Shown here piece after piece: positions 5,504 to 13,708 of a stretch of DNA of 64,000 nt. Origin of the DNA: Parapedobacter deserti (GTDB lineage Bacteria > Bacteroidota > Bacteroidia > Sphingobacteriales > Sphingobacteriaceae); assembly GCF_042646065.1 (NCBI RefSeq), contig NZ_JBHRTA010000003.1:62001-126000 (forward strand). Direction: 5' to 3'. The first letter of the stretch is position 1. Every line of letters starts with the position of its first letter. The position numbers and the translations under genes were made by a program. Below the pieces are notes generated by a model, which did not search any database, had not been told where the DNA came from, and was given only the letters and a program-made list of their open reading frames with translations.

Positions 5504-7900
5504 TCATTCATCCCTCAACGATTCCACCGGGTTAGCCCGTGCCGCACGGAAGGCCCGGAAACCGACCACGGTAAGCATGCAGCAAAGTGTGAACAGGCCG
5601 GTCAATGCAAACAAATGCAGTGGCACATCAATCCGGTAGGCGAAATTATCCAGCCATTGGTGCATAAGCCACCAAGCAATGGGGAAGGCCAGCGCGGCTG
5701 CCACGAGCACCAGCTTGGTGAATGAAGCTGAGAGCAACGATACGATTGAGCTGACTGAAGCGCCCAGTACCTTCCGGATACCGATCTCTTTGACCCTGCG
5801 CTCAATGGTGTAGATAGCAATGCCCAAAACACCCAAAAGTGCAAGCAACATGCTGATACCGCTGAAAAAAGCCAGTTGCTGATACTGCCTTTGTTCCTTT
5901 CGATATTGGTCTTTCACGTGCTCTTCCACCCACAAAGTACGTAAAAGCCGGTTGGGGAAAAACGCATTCCACATCTTGGTGACAGCCGCCAGCGCATCTT
6001 TCTCCTGCCCATCCGCTACCCGTACCAGTAGACAGCCGTAATCCCACTCCCGGTCGGCCGTTATGACCGTCAGCACAGTGGGATGATGGAGGCTGGCCGC
6101 ATGGAAGTCCTTGACAATTCCCACCGGTGTTTGAGATAGCAATCTGGAGCCGGAATCCAGTTTCAGGCGCAGCTTTTCTGCGGTCGATTCGGTGACTAGC
6201 ACGTTGCTGTAGATTCCCTGCTGTATGGCCTCCGGATCATATACCGCAATATCCTGTGCACGGCCTGGCTGTAGTTGCCGGCCTTCGACGAGCTGTATCC
6301 CCAGGGTTTTGGCGAAATCAAAATCACCGCGGAATATTGCGGTTACTTTTTCTTCTCCCGGATTCGATGGATCTTCAATCCGAGTGAATTCCGCACTTCC
6401 ACCGAACGGTGCCCATTGGGAAAGGCTGGCGGAGACGACACTAGCGTGCTGTTGCAGCTTTTCTTTGAATGCATTGCCTTTGCCCTCCCATTCCGTCATC
6501 GCCACAACGAGTAGGTTTTCCGGTTCGTAGCCGAGGTTTTTCCTATCCATATACCGCAGTTGCGCACCGATTGTCAGCGTACAGATGAAAACCATCATGG
6601 CGATAGCGAATTGCGCGGCAATCAACCCGCGCGTAAATCCGGTCTTTAAGGGAAGGTTCAAAACCGTTAGGCGCTTTTTCAACTCGTGGGCGGCTCTGGT
6701 TTTTGATAAGGCAGATGCGGGGAACCAGCTACAGAGCAAACCGATAAGTAGCCAGGCAGCGAGTAATCCCACAAACATCGGTAGCGATCGGTGAAATGTC
6801 AACGTCAGCGGATGTCCGAGGTATTTTTCGAACGCGTGCAATGCGAGTGTATAAGCTAGGTAAGCCAATGCGAATGCACTCCCAAAAAGCAACAGGCTTT
6901 CGGTTCCGATCTGAGAAACCAGGTGGATGCGGTCTGCGCCAAGTACCTTGCGGATTCCGGTCTCCTGCGTCCGCTTTACGGCATGGGCAAACGTTAAGTT
7001 AATGAAATTGATGCATACCAGTGCCAGAATGAGGAAGCCGATACCGGCGAGGATATACAGATCCCGCATGGGGCTGTCCCAACCGGTCGCCGAGCGGAGG
7101 TGGATGTCTTTGATCGACTGGAGTTCAAACGTTGTGTTTGTGTGATGTTGATCCGGCAGCTGCCTGCTGAACCATTCGTTTACTTTGGAAGCCAACGTGG
7201 CGATATCGGTGTCGCGCTTGACGCGGATGTACTGTCCCCGCATGGCGCCGGCTTTATGGGGTTCAAAAGACTGGCGGTGCGGGGCTACGACGATGGCGTC
7301 AGCGTGCAAATGGGTGTTTTGCGGCAAATCCTTCACGATCGCGGTAACGACATAGGGTTCCGGTTTGCCTTGTTCCGGCAGGTCATAATAAATGTTTCCC
7401 ACCACTTCTTTTCCGTCGAAATAACGCCGGTGTGCACGTTCAGTGATCACCAGGTTTTTTGCGTGGGCTATGATTTGCCTGGGGTTACCCGTGATGGCCT
7501 GCGTGTCAAACAGGTTGAAAAAGTTGGTGTCCGATTCCAGCAAATCGAGGTCCACATGGCGGTGTGAAATCGAATCTATCGTCAACTTCCTGCCCTGGAG
7601 ATCTAGATCAGTGTAGTCGATGACCTCGGGAAAATGCGTTGTCAGCGCGTTGCCGAGTCCCACCGGTGCGTTGTTGGTGCGGAAATGTGCGTTGCCATCT
7701 GGACCACTATGAACCGATCGCACGCGGTATAGCTCTCCCTTAAGTGTCCATTGCCGATCGTAGGATAATTCATCCAGCACCAAAGAAGCAATAAACATAA
7801 CCACGGTGAGCCCCAAGGCCAGACCGATAAGATTGGTTATCGAATACGTCCGGTTGAGGATCATCGTCCGCCAAGCGGTTTTAAAATAGTTCTTTATCAT
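5504..7900 (-). CDS. FtsX/MacB-like ABC transporter permease
   Basis: 798 residues, intact. TM1 about 22-42; periplasmic MacB-core domain 1 about 45-275; FtsX domain 1 with TMs near 281-300, 333-355 and 376-397 and the coupling segment QETGIRKVLGADR (312-324); TM5 about 427-447; periplasmic domain 2 about 455-665 (with GIVKDFHAASLHHP); FtsX domain 2 with KEIGIRKVLGASVSS and a final TM before the tail NPVESLRDE. MacB/LolCE-type permeases transmit ATPase movement to the periplasm rather than moving substrate through a membrane channel. The closest relative in the window is 35070-37478 (shared DLPQNTHLHADA-type segment). It is last in the run 12868-10379-7900, 94 bp after the upstream gene. Confidence 0.93.
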   Translation of the reverse strand: MIKNYFKTAWRTMILNRTYSITNLIGLALGLTVVMFIASLVLDELSYDRQWTLKGELYRVRSVHSGPDGNAHFRTNNAPVGLGNALTTHFPEVIDYTDLDLQGRKLTIDSISHRHVDLDLLESDTNFFNLFDTQAITGNPRQIIAHAKNLVITERAHRRYFDGKEVVGNIYYDLPEQGKPEPYVVTAIVKDLPQNTHLHADAIVVAPHRQSFEPHKAGAMRGQYIRVKRDTDIATLASKVNEWFSRQLPDQHHTNTTFELQSIKDIHLRSATGWDSPMRDLYILAGIGFLILALVCINFINLTFAHAVKRTQETGIRKVLGADRIHLVSQIGTESLLLFGSAFALAYLAYTLALHAFEKYLGHPLTLTFHRSLPMFVGLLAAWLLIGLLCSWFPASALSKTRAAHELKKRLTVLNLPLKTGFTRGLIAAQFAIAMMVFICTLTIGAQLRYMDRKNLGYEPENLLVVAMTEWEGKGNAFKEKLQQHASVVSASLSQWAPFGGSAEFTRIEDPSNPGEEKVTAIFRGDFDFAKTLGIQLVEGRQLQPGRAQDIAVYDPEAIQQGIYSNVLVTESTAEKLRLKLDSGSRLLSQTPVGIVKDFHAASLHHPTVLTVITADREWDYGCLLVRVADGQEKDALAAVTKMWNAFFPNRLLRTLWVEEHVKDQYRKEQRQYQQLAFFSGISMLLALLGVLGIAIYTIERRVKEIGIRKVLGASVSSIVSLLSASFTKLVLVAAALAFPIAWWLMHQWLDNFAYRIDVPLHLFALTGLFTLCCMLTVVGFRAFRAARANPVESLRDE

Positions 7901-7994
7901 TTCTTAGGAGCTAATACATAGAATTTGGTCTTTTTCGCTTTTTCGCCCCCAATCTTGGAAAACGCCAGAAAGGAGAGGGAAAAATCTAAATCAA

Positions 7995-10379
7995 TTACTC
8001 ATGTCGCAACGAATCTACTGGATTGACCACGGCAGCCCGTATCGACCGGTATCCAACCGTCAGCGCGGCGATAGCTAGCGTAAGACCGATGGCCGACAGA
8101 AAAATTCCTGGCCCGACGGTTATCCGGTAGGAGAAGTCCGCTAAATACCTATCCATGCCCAGCCAAGCTATCGGCGCAGCTATAACGAAAGCAATCACCA
8201 GCAGCTTGGCGAACTCACGGCCGAAGAGCCAGAGAATCTGCGGCACTGTGGCACCCAATACTTTCCGGACACCGATTTCTTTGGTTTTATGCAACGCCAT
8301 GAATGCTATTAATCCATATAATCCGAGGCAACCGATTAAGATAGCCACAAGGGCGAAACCCTGAATGAGGTTGAGCATGATGTTGTCCAGTTCGTAAAAT
8401 TCGGCAATGGATTCGTCGAGGAACCCATAAGAATATACATAGTCAGGGTACGTTTCTTTCCATAACCGTTCAAATGCAGCCATGGAAGATGCCAGTTGCT
8501 GCCCTTGGAGTTTAATAGAGCAATTGAAATAATTGGCCGTTGACGGCATGATGCATATCGCGTCTTTCTCGCTGTGGAGCGAATAATTATGGAAATCCTT
8601 CACTACTCCCACGATCGTTCCTTGGTTTTCATCGCCATTGACCGAGATGCGTTTGCCGATAACCTGTTCGGGCGAGGCAAGGTGGAGGTTTTTAACAAAG
8701 GTCTCGTTGACCAAAAACTCCTTAACGGTGTCGGACGGAAAGAAATTCCGGCCGGCTACCAGTGGGATGTTAAACGTGGATAGGTACCTGTCGTCGGCAA
8801 ATTTCATGTTGATGCTCCACCGTTCGGTGTCTGGCCGGTTGTCGTAGCGGATATCGGTGGAGTTGTTGGAGCCGGAAGCGGGGGGCTGAAAATTGAGCGA
8901 TACATGTTTCACACCGTTGATAGCTGAAAGCCGATGCTGTAATGTCTTCATCTTCGCCGCATTTCCAGCGTCGGGTATGGATAGGTTTACGATGGCCTCT
9001 TTATCAAATCCCAAATCGGTTTCCCGCGTATAGCGGATTTGGCTGGCAATGATCAGCGTACCGATGATCAATACTTGGGAGATGACAAACTGCCCGATAA
9101 CGAGCACCCGCCGCAACGATAAGCCGCCTATTTCGCGTTGGGTGACTTGGTTTCGAAGCGCCTGTACAGGCCTGAAATCCGCCAAAACCAGTCCTGGATA
9201 GGAACCCGAAAGGAACACCATAAATATCGCTGTCGATACTAAGAACACGGGTAGTTGCCAGCTGCTGAACAGGTGCAGTTGTACTTCGGTGCCAAGCAAT
9301 CCGTTGATGCCGGGCAGGATAACAAGCGCTAAGCCATAGGCAAATACCAAGGAGATCAAAGTGATGAGGGCTGTCTCTGCCATAAATTGCCAGAAAAGTT
9401 GTTTGCGGTTGCTACCCAACACCTTGCGTACACCAATTTCCTTAGCCCGGTTAATTGCATGGGCGGTTGCTAAATTCGTGAAGTTGATGGCTGCTGTCAC
9501 CATGAGGAACAGTCCGATGATAAGCAGTGCCCACAGGTAACTTTTATTGACATAGCCGTCGAAGTCGGGATTGAAGTGGACGTCGCTTAGCGGCTGCAGC
9601 TTGAATTGCCAGATATCCTTATCACGGCCCTCATAGATGCGGTGGGAAAGCCCAACCAGTGCTTTAGTAACCTGCTCCGCCGTTACGCCATCTTTCAGTC
9701 TTGTATAGCATTTCGAACCTGAGAACACACCCAGCCAATTGGTGTCCATACCGTCGAGGGTCAATTCATGGTAGGAGACGAAAAACTCCTGCTGAACGTC
9801 CGTATTGACAGGAAAATCCTGAAGGATACCTTTTACCACATAGTCCGTTCGATTGTTGATTCGGAGCGTTTTACCGATTGGATCCGACTCGCCAAAATAT
9901 TTTTGGGCCATCCGTTCGGTGAGGATAATCTCGTTGGGCTGCCGGAGCACCTTGCTGCTATCGCCACGCGACAGCGGGAAATCGAAGATCTTGAAAAATT
10001 CCGGCTCTGTATAGGCAATTCCAGATTCCTCAACAAACCGTTTATCATCACCTGCATCAGGCACGGCAATCATCACGCGGCGATAGTCTACCTTCCGCGC
10101 GGTGTAATCCGAAAAGTTGAAATCTTCGCGGTAGGTTTTGCCTAGCGGCCGGGGCACGCCAGCCGAGCGATTTACACCGTCGTCGTGCCACTCCGTCACC
10201 AAGCGGTATATGCGGTCTTGCTGAGGGTGGAAATTGTCAAAACTGAGATGGTAACTTACCATCGCAAAAATAATCAGAGCACTGGCTATGCCCAATGCCA
10301 ACCCTAACACGTTGATCAAGGCATATGATTTGTTGCGCTTAATGTTACGCAAAGCGATTCTAAAATCGGTCTTTATCAT
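7995..10379 (-). CDS. FtsX/MacB-like ABC transporter permease
   Basis: 794 residues, intact. TM1 lies near 21-42 (INVLGLALGIASALIIFAM). FtsX domain 1 begins near residue 290 with INFTNLATAHAINRAKEIGVRKVLGSNR. FtsX domain 2 has KEIGVRKVLGATVPQILWLFG, and the protein ends NPVDSLRHE. Its last FtsX domain differs from the other copies (FAKLLVIAFVIAAPIAWLGMDRYLADFSYRITVGP), so it seems to have escaped the 3'-end homogenisation seen elsewhere. No close partner exists in the window. It sits 68 bp downstream of the permease at 10448-12868, same strand, presumably one operon under promoter copy c. Confidence 0.93.
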   Translation of the reverse strand: MIKTDFRIALRNIKRNKSYALINVLGLALGIASALIIFAMVSYHLSFDNFHPQQDRIYRLVTEWHDDGVNRSAGVPRPLGKTYREDFNFSDYTARKVDYRRVMIAVPDAGDDKRFVEESGIAYTEPEFFKIFDFPLSRGDSSKVLRQPNEIILTERMAQKYFGESDPIGKTLRINNRTDYVVKGILQDFPVNTDVQQEFFVSYHELTLDGMDTNWLGVFSGSKCYTRLKDGVTAEQVTKALVGLSHRIYEGRDKDIWQFKLQPLSDVHFNPDFDGYVNKSYLWALLIIGLFLMVTAAINFTNLATAHAINRAKEIGVRKVLGSNRKQLFWQFMAETALITLISLVFAYGLALVILPGINGLLGTEVQLHLFSSWQLPVFLVSTAIFMVFLSGSYPGLVLADFRPVQALRNQVTQREIGGLSLRRVLVIGQFVISQVLIIGTLIIASQIRYTRETDLGFDKEAIVNLSIPDAGNAAKMKTLQHRLSAINGVKHVSLNFQPPASGSNNSTDIRYDNRPDTERWSINMKFADDRYLSTFNIPLVAGRNFFPSDTVKEFLVNETFVKNLHLASPEQVIGKRISVNGDENQGTIVGVVKDFHNYSLHSEKDAICIMPSTANYFNCSIKLQGQQLASSMAAFERLWKETYPDYVYSYGFLDESIAEFYELDNIMLNLIQGFALVAILIGCLGLYGLIAFMALHKTKEIGVRKVLGATVPQILWLFGREFAKLLVIAFVIAAPIAWLGMDRYLADFSYRITVGPGIFLSAIGLTLAIAALTVGYRSIRAAVVNPVDSLRHE

Positions 10380-10447
10380 GGCTTTTCATATTGTGTTTTT
10401 CTGTCTTTTTGCTTTTGCTGCCTGTTTCGTTTCCGATTGCTGAAAAA

Positions 10448-12868
10448 TCACTCATCCCTCAATGAGTCCACCGGATTAGCCATTGCCGCCTGTATTGCCT
10501 GCCAGCTCACCGTCACGAAAGCAATCACCACTGCCATCAACCCTGACACGGCAAACATCCACCATTGGATGTCGATGCGGTAGGCGAAATCCGCTAGCCA
10601 TCTGTTCATTGCCCACCAAGCGATGGGGGAGGCAACAACGATGGCGATCAGCACCAGCGTGAGGAAGTCCTTCGAAAGCAAACTGACAATGCCAGACACC
10701 GTTGCCCCCAACACCTTGCGGATGCCGATTTCTTTGGTGCGCTGGAAGGCTGTGAGCGTAGCTAAACCAAATAAACCAAGGCAACTGATAAAGATGGTTA
10801 CACCCGTAGCCAAACCGATCAGCTTAGACATTCGGTACTCGGATTCATACAATCCTTTTATACGCTCGTCGTTGAAACGGTAGTCAAAAGGCGCATCGGG
10901 GTAAATGGTCTTCCATTCCTCTTCCATCACTGCGAAGGCCTTTTTCCATTTGGAGCGGTCGGAAGGTAACTTGACGTGGAAGGTTTGCAAAGAACTCCTT
11001 CGGTTGGAAGTTCCCAAAGCGATGGGTTCAATCGCTACACGGAAGTCTTTTTGGTGAAAATCGGCAACCACCCCTACAATGGGATGTTGCTTGTTCTCGA
11101 AGGTCAGAAAGCGGCCGATAGCAGCTTCCGGGGAATTGAAACCAAATGCCTTACGCGCGGCGTCATTGATGATAAGGTCGCGTAGCGTGTCGGTCTGTTG
11201 AATGTTGGTGCCTGCCAGCAGCTTAATTTGATAGAGCGGCAGGTAGTCTGCATCAATGTATTTGCGGGGCATGTTGAGGCGTACCTGACCCGTGTCGGCG
11301 GCGTAGTAAAAGGTAGTACCCCAATGGTTGTTGTTCAGCGGTTCATGCCCCACTGCGATGCCTTCGAATTCTGGATGCTGCGCCAACGCCCGCTTGTAGA
11401 TAAAGGGATCGATATCCGCGCCCTGATCTGAGCGGTATGGCATGCCGATGTTTACCACGGCCTCATGCGTGAAGCCGAGGTCTTTATCCAAGGTGTAGTT
11501 AAGCTGTTGCCCGATGATCAGCGCGCTCACGATAAATACCTGCGCAATAACGAACTGAAAGACGATTAAGCCTTTTCGAAGGCTGAGCCGCGCTCCTAAT
11601 ACCATTTTGTCTCCATGTCCCTTCAACACCTGCACCGTGCGTACCTTGGTGATGAGCCAAGCGGGGTAACTACCAGCTGCAAGGGTGATCGTGATGAGTA
11701 AGGCGAGGAGAAACATCGTCAGCCCGAAGCGGTTTTGAAAATCCGTCAGACCCGCTGGGATAAATTCCGGGAAAACCGCCGAAAACAAGCTTGTTATCGG
11801 GATGGCCAGCAGCAATGCCACGAAGGTGATGGCCAATGTCTCCACCAGAACGTTGGCGATAAGCACTCGAGGCGTGCCGCCGAGCGTTTTGCGCACGCCT
11901 ATTTCTTTGGCTCGTTGCGGTATCTGGGCTGTACTCAGGTTGATGTAGTTGATACAGGCGAGTATCAGCAGGAAAAAGCCGATGCCCATCAACCCATAAA
12001 GTGTTGTCATGCTGGCCGACCGGGTGCCGGTGGCGTATTCACCCGCAAAATGTTTGTCGAGAAGTGGCAGTGCTTCAAACCAAGCCTCAAACCCATGCTC
12101 CTGCTGTAGTTTAGCTGCAAAGTCGAGCCGCCGGTTGGTAGCAAAGTCCACAATCTGATCAATTGATTTACCCTTGGCAACTTTGATAAATACAATATGG
12201 GCGGAATTTGATTCGAGCCAATTGTCTGACGACCACTCCTCTGCGGAGACGGCTATAAACTCTTTTTCTTTAAAACTGCTGGGATAGTCTAAATCTGCGA
12301 CGATCCCGGTGATCGCCCGGGCTACGGTATCATGGTACAATGTCTTACCAAGTATGTTCTCCGGCTCAAGGCCCGGAAAATATTCCGCAGCACGCGATTC
12401 GGTTAAGACCACCTTGTCGGGGGCGTCAAGCGCTGTTTGCCTATTTCCCGCTGTCCAGCGATGCGGCACCAGCTCGAAATAGGCTGGTAAGGTGGCGACG
12501 ACTTGGGGGTCTGCCACTGTCTTTTCCGGCGATTGCCCTGAAGCTGGCACAATCAGCTTTTCGATATACTGGTCGTAAATAGGCACGACCAGCTCCACTC
12601 CGGTGACGTCTTCCGTCAACGTGGGGGCCAACGGCAACGGCACGCCGCCAAAACCGCTTTCTTTTCCATCGGATTTAAATCGTCCCACCAACTGGTAAAT
12701 CTGTTCAGCATCAGGATGTTGTTTGTCGTAGCTCAGTTCGTAATCCGCGATGCGATAGACGATCCAACAAGCGCTGATGCCTATGGACAGCCCCAGTATA
12801 TTCAACGCGGTGAACAATCGGTTTCGCCATAGGTGGCGGACGGTGGTTTTGATAGAATGGGGTATCAT
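10448..12868 (-). CDS. FtsX/MacB-like ABC transporter permease, first of its operon
   Basis: 806 residues, intact. TM1 near 22-42 (LNILGLSIGISACWIVYRI); periplasmic domain 1 about 45-280; FtsX domain 1 near 285-415 (INLSTAQIPQRAKEIGVRKTLGGTPR); domain 2 to about 670; last FtsX domain FQRTKEIGIRKVLGATVSGIVSLLSKDF; tail NPVDSLRDE. The closest relative is 51488-53923, with the same IPxRAKEIGVRKTLGG and LTAFQRTKEIG segments. It is the first gene after promoter/operator copy c (12984-13089), with a predicted 5' leader of about 105 nt. Confidence 0.93.
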   Translation of the reverse strand: MIPHSIKTTVRHLWRNRLFTALNILGLSIGISACWIVYRIADYELSYDKQHPDAEQIYQLVGRFKSDGKESGFGGVPLPLAPTLTEDVTGVELVVPIYDQYIEKLIVPASGQSPEKTVADPQVVATLPAYFELVPHRWTAGNRQTALDAPDKVVLTESRAAEYFPGLEPENILGKTLYHDTVARAITGIVADLDYPSSFKEKEFIAVSAEEWSSDNWLESNSAHIVFIKVAKGKSIDQIVDFATNRRLDFAAKLQQEHGFEAWFEALPLLDKHFAGEYATGTRSASMTTLYGLMGIGFFLLILACINYINLSTAQIPQRAKEIGVRKTLGGTPRVLIANVLVETLAITFVALLLAIPITSLFSAVFPEFIPAGLTDFQNRFGLTMFLLALLITITLAAGSYPAWLITKVRTVQVLKGHGDKMVLGARLSLRKGLIVFQFVIAQVFIVSALIIGQQLNYTLDKDLGFTHEAVVNIGMPYRSDQGADIDPFIYKRALAQHPEFEGIAVGHEPLNNNHWGTTFYYAADTGQVRLNMPRKYIDADYLPLYQIKLLAGTNIQQTDTLRDLIINDAARKAFGFNSPEAAIGRFLTFENKQHPIVGVVADFHQKDFRVAIEPIALGTSNRRSSLQTFHVKLPSDRSKWKKAFAVMEEEWKTIYPDAPFDYRFNDERIKGLYESEYRMSKLIGLATGVTIFISCLGLFGLATLTAFQRTKEIGIRKVLGATVSGIVSLLSKDFLTLVLIAIVVASPIAWWAMNRWLADFAYRIDIQWWMFAVSGLMAVVIAFVTVSWQAIQAAMANPVDSLRDE

Positions 12869-12983
12869 TGATCTTATAATAATGCGCTGTCAAATGGTAC
12901 TGGCTCCACGAAGCGCCTGCGTCGACTGCTATCGGTGTGCTCACGTGCCGAATAAGCTAAAAGCTGATTTGGCATGGGACAGA

Positions 12984-13089
12984 TACAGTTATGACGCCAA
13001 AAATATAACCTATTGATAGTAAGAAAAATATGGAGGTTTCAAGTCCATCGGGTGTTCGATTCCGAACAGTGGGTGTTCGCATACGGACA
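12984..13089 (-). promoter_or_regulatory. Sigma-54-type promoter with tandem palindrome (copy c)
   Basis: Minus strand TTTTTGGCGTCATAACTGTA: -24 GG at 12997-12998, -12 GT at 12985-12986 (consensus GC), spacing GG-N10. The operator starts exactly 56 bp from the -24 GG: TGTTCGATTCCGAACA (13053-13068), 5 bp, TGTTCGCATACGGACA (13074-13089). The palindrome centres are 21 bp apart, two helical turns, so both dimers would bind the same face. Predicted start near 12974, serving the operon 12868-10379-7900. Confidence 0.65.
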
Positions 13090-13170
13090 GCTGAAAACAA
13101 ATTTCCTAACCCCGTCATATTATTTTAGTGGTACTATATACCCTGACATAGGGTTGTCAGTGGATACGGA

Positions 13171-13178
13171 TAGCTTTG
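13171..13178 (+). promoter_or_regulatory. DinB gene promoter, -7 element
   Basis: TAGCTTTG is a full match to the Bacteroidota -7 consensus TAnnTTTG, 29 bp before the ATG at 13208. No well-spaced -33 TTG was found (the nearest is too close), so the assignment rests on the -7 box. Confidence 0.4.
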
Positions 13179-13207
13179 CCGCTACAAACAATTAATCACA
13201 TATTGAA

Positions 13208-13708
13208 ATGGATATCATTAAAGAACTTTTGGCAGAATTGGAAAGCGAGGGCGCAATAACCCGCAAAATGCTGGCCCTTGTGCCGGAAGACCGGTTTGAC
13301 TGGGCACCACACCGCAAAAGCATGACACTGATACAATTGGCTACACATTTGGCCGAGATCCCGTCTTGGTATACGCTGGCCGTTGATCAGGATGAGCTGG
13401 ACTTCAATGAAGGCGCTTATCAGCCCACCTCGATTACCAGCAACGCCGAGCTTATGGCTTTGTTTGAGAAGTCTTACCGATCAGGAAAGAACGCTTTGCG
13501 ACGCTTGTCGGAAGCTTTGCTGGACAAGCCATGGATCATGCGGGGCGGGGAGGCGGTTTACCTGGACACCACGAAGTACGGCATGGTCCGCCATGCGTTT
13601 AGCCAAACCATACACCACCGTGCGCAATTGGGTGTTTTCTTGCGGCTATTGGATATTCCAATACCGGGAAGTTACGGGCCGAGCGCAGACGAAATGGGTA
13701 GCGAGTAA
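13208..13708 (+). CDS. DinB-family protein
   Basis: 166 residues, the usual size for DinB/YfiT four-helix-bundle proteins. Putative metal ligands are H47 in LATHLAEIP and H136/H137 in QTIHHRAQLGVFLR. The C-terminal segment LLDIPIPGSYGPSADE is typical of the family (bundle-capping loop). Many DinB-family members are metal-dependent thiol or nucleophile transferases, and the substrate here is unknown. It is monocistronic, transcribed towards the permease at 13709-16105, and the two stop codons abut without overlap. Confidence 0.9.
   Translation: MDIIKELLAELESEGAITRKMLALVPEDRFDWAPHRKSMTLIQLATHLAEIPSWYTLAVDQDELDFNEGAYQPTSITSNAELMALFEKSYRSGKNALRRLSEALLDKPWIMRGGEAVYLDTTKYGMVRHAFSQTIHHRAQLGVFLRLLDIPIPGSYGPSADEMGSE

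Larger units (their letters stand above)
12869..13207. other. Divergent intergenic region (permease / DinB)
   Basis: 339 bp between divergent genes. It contains the minus-strand sigma-54-type promoter and tandem palindrome (12984-13089) and the plus-strand promoter of the DinB gene (13171-13178). I see no small gene in the rest. Confidence 0.6.
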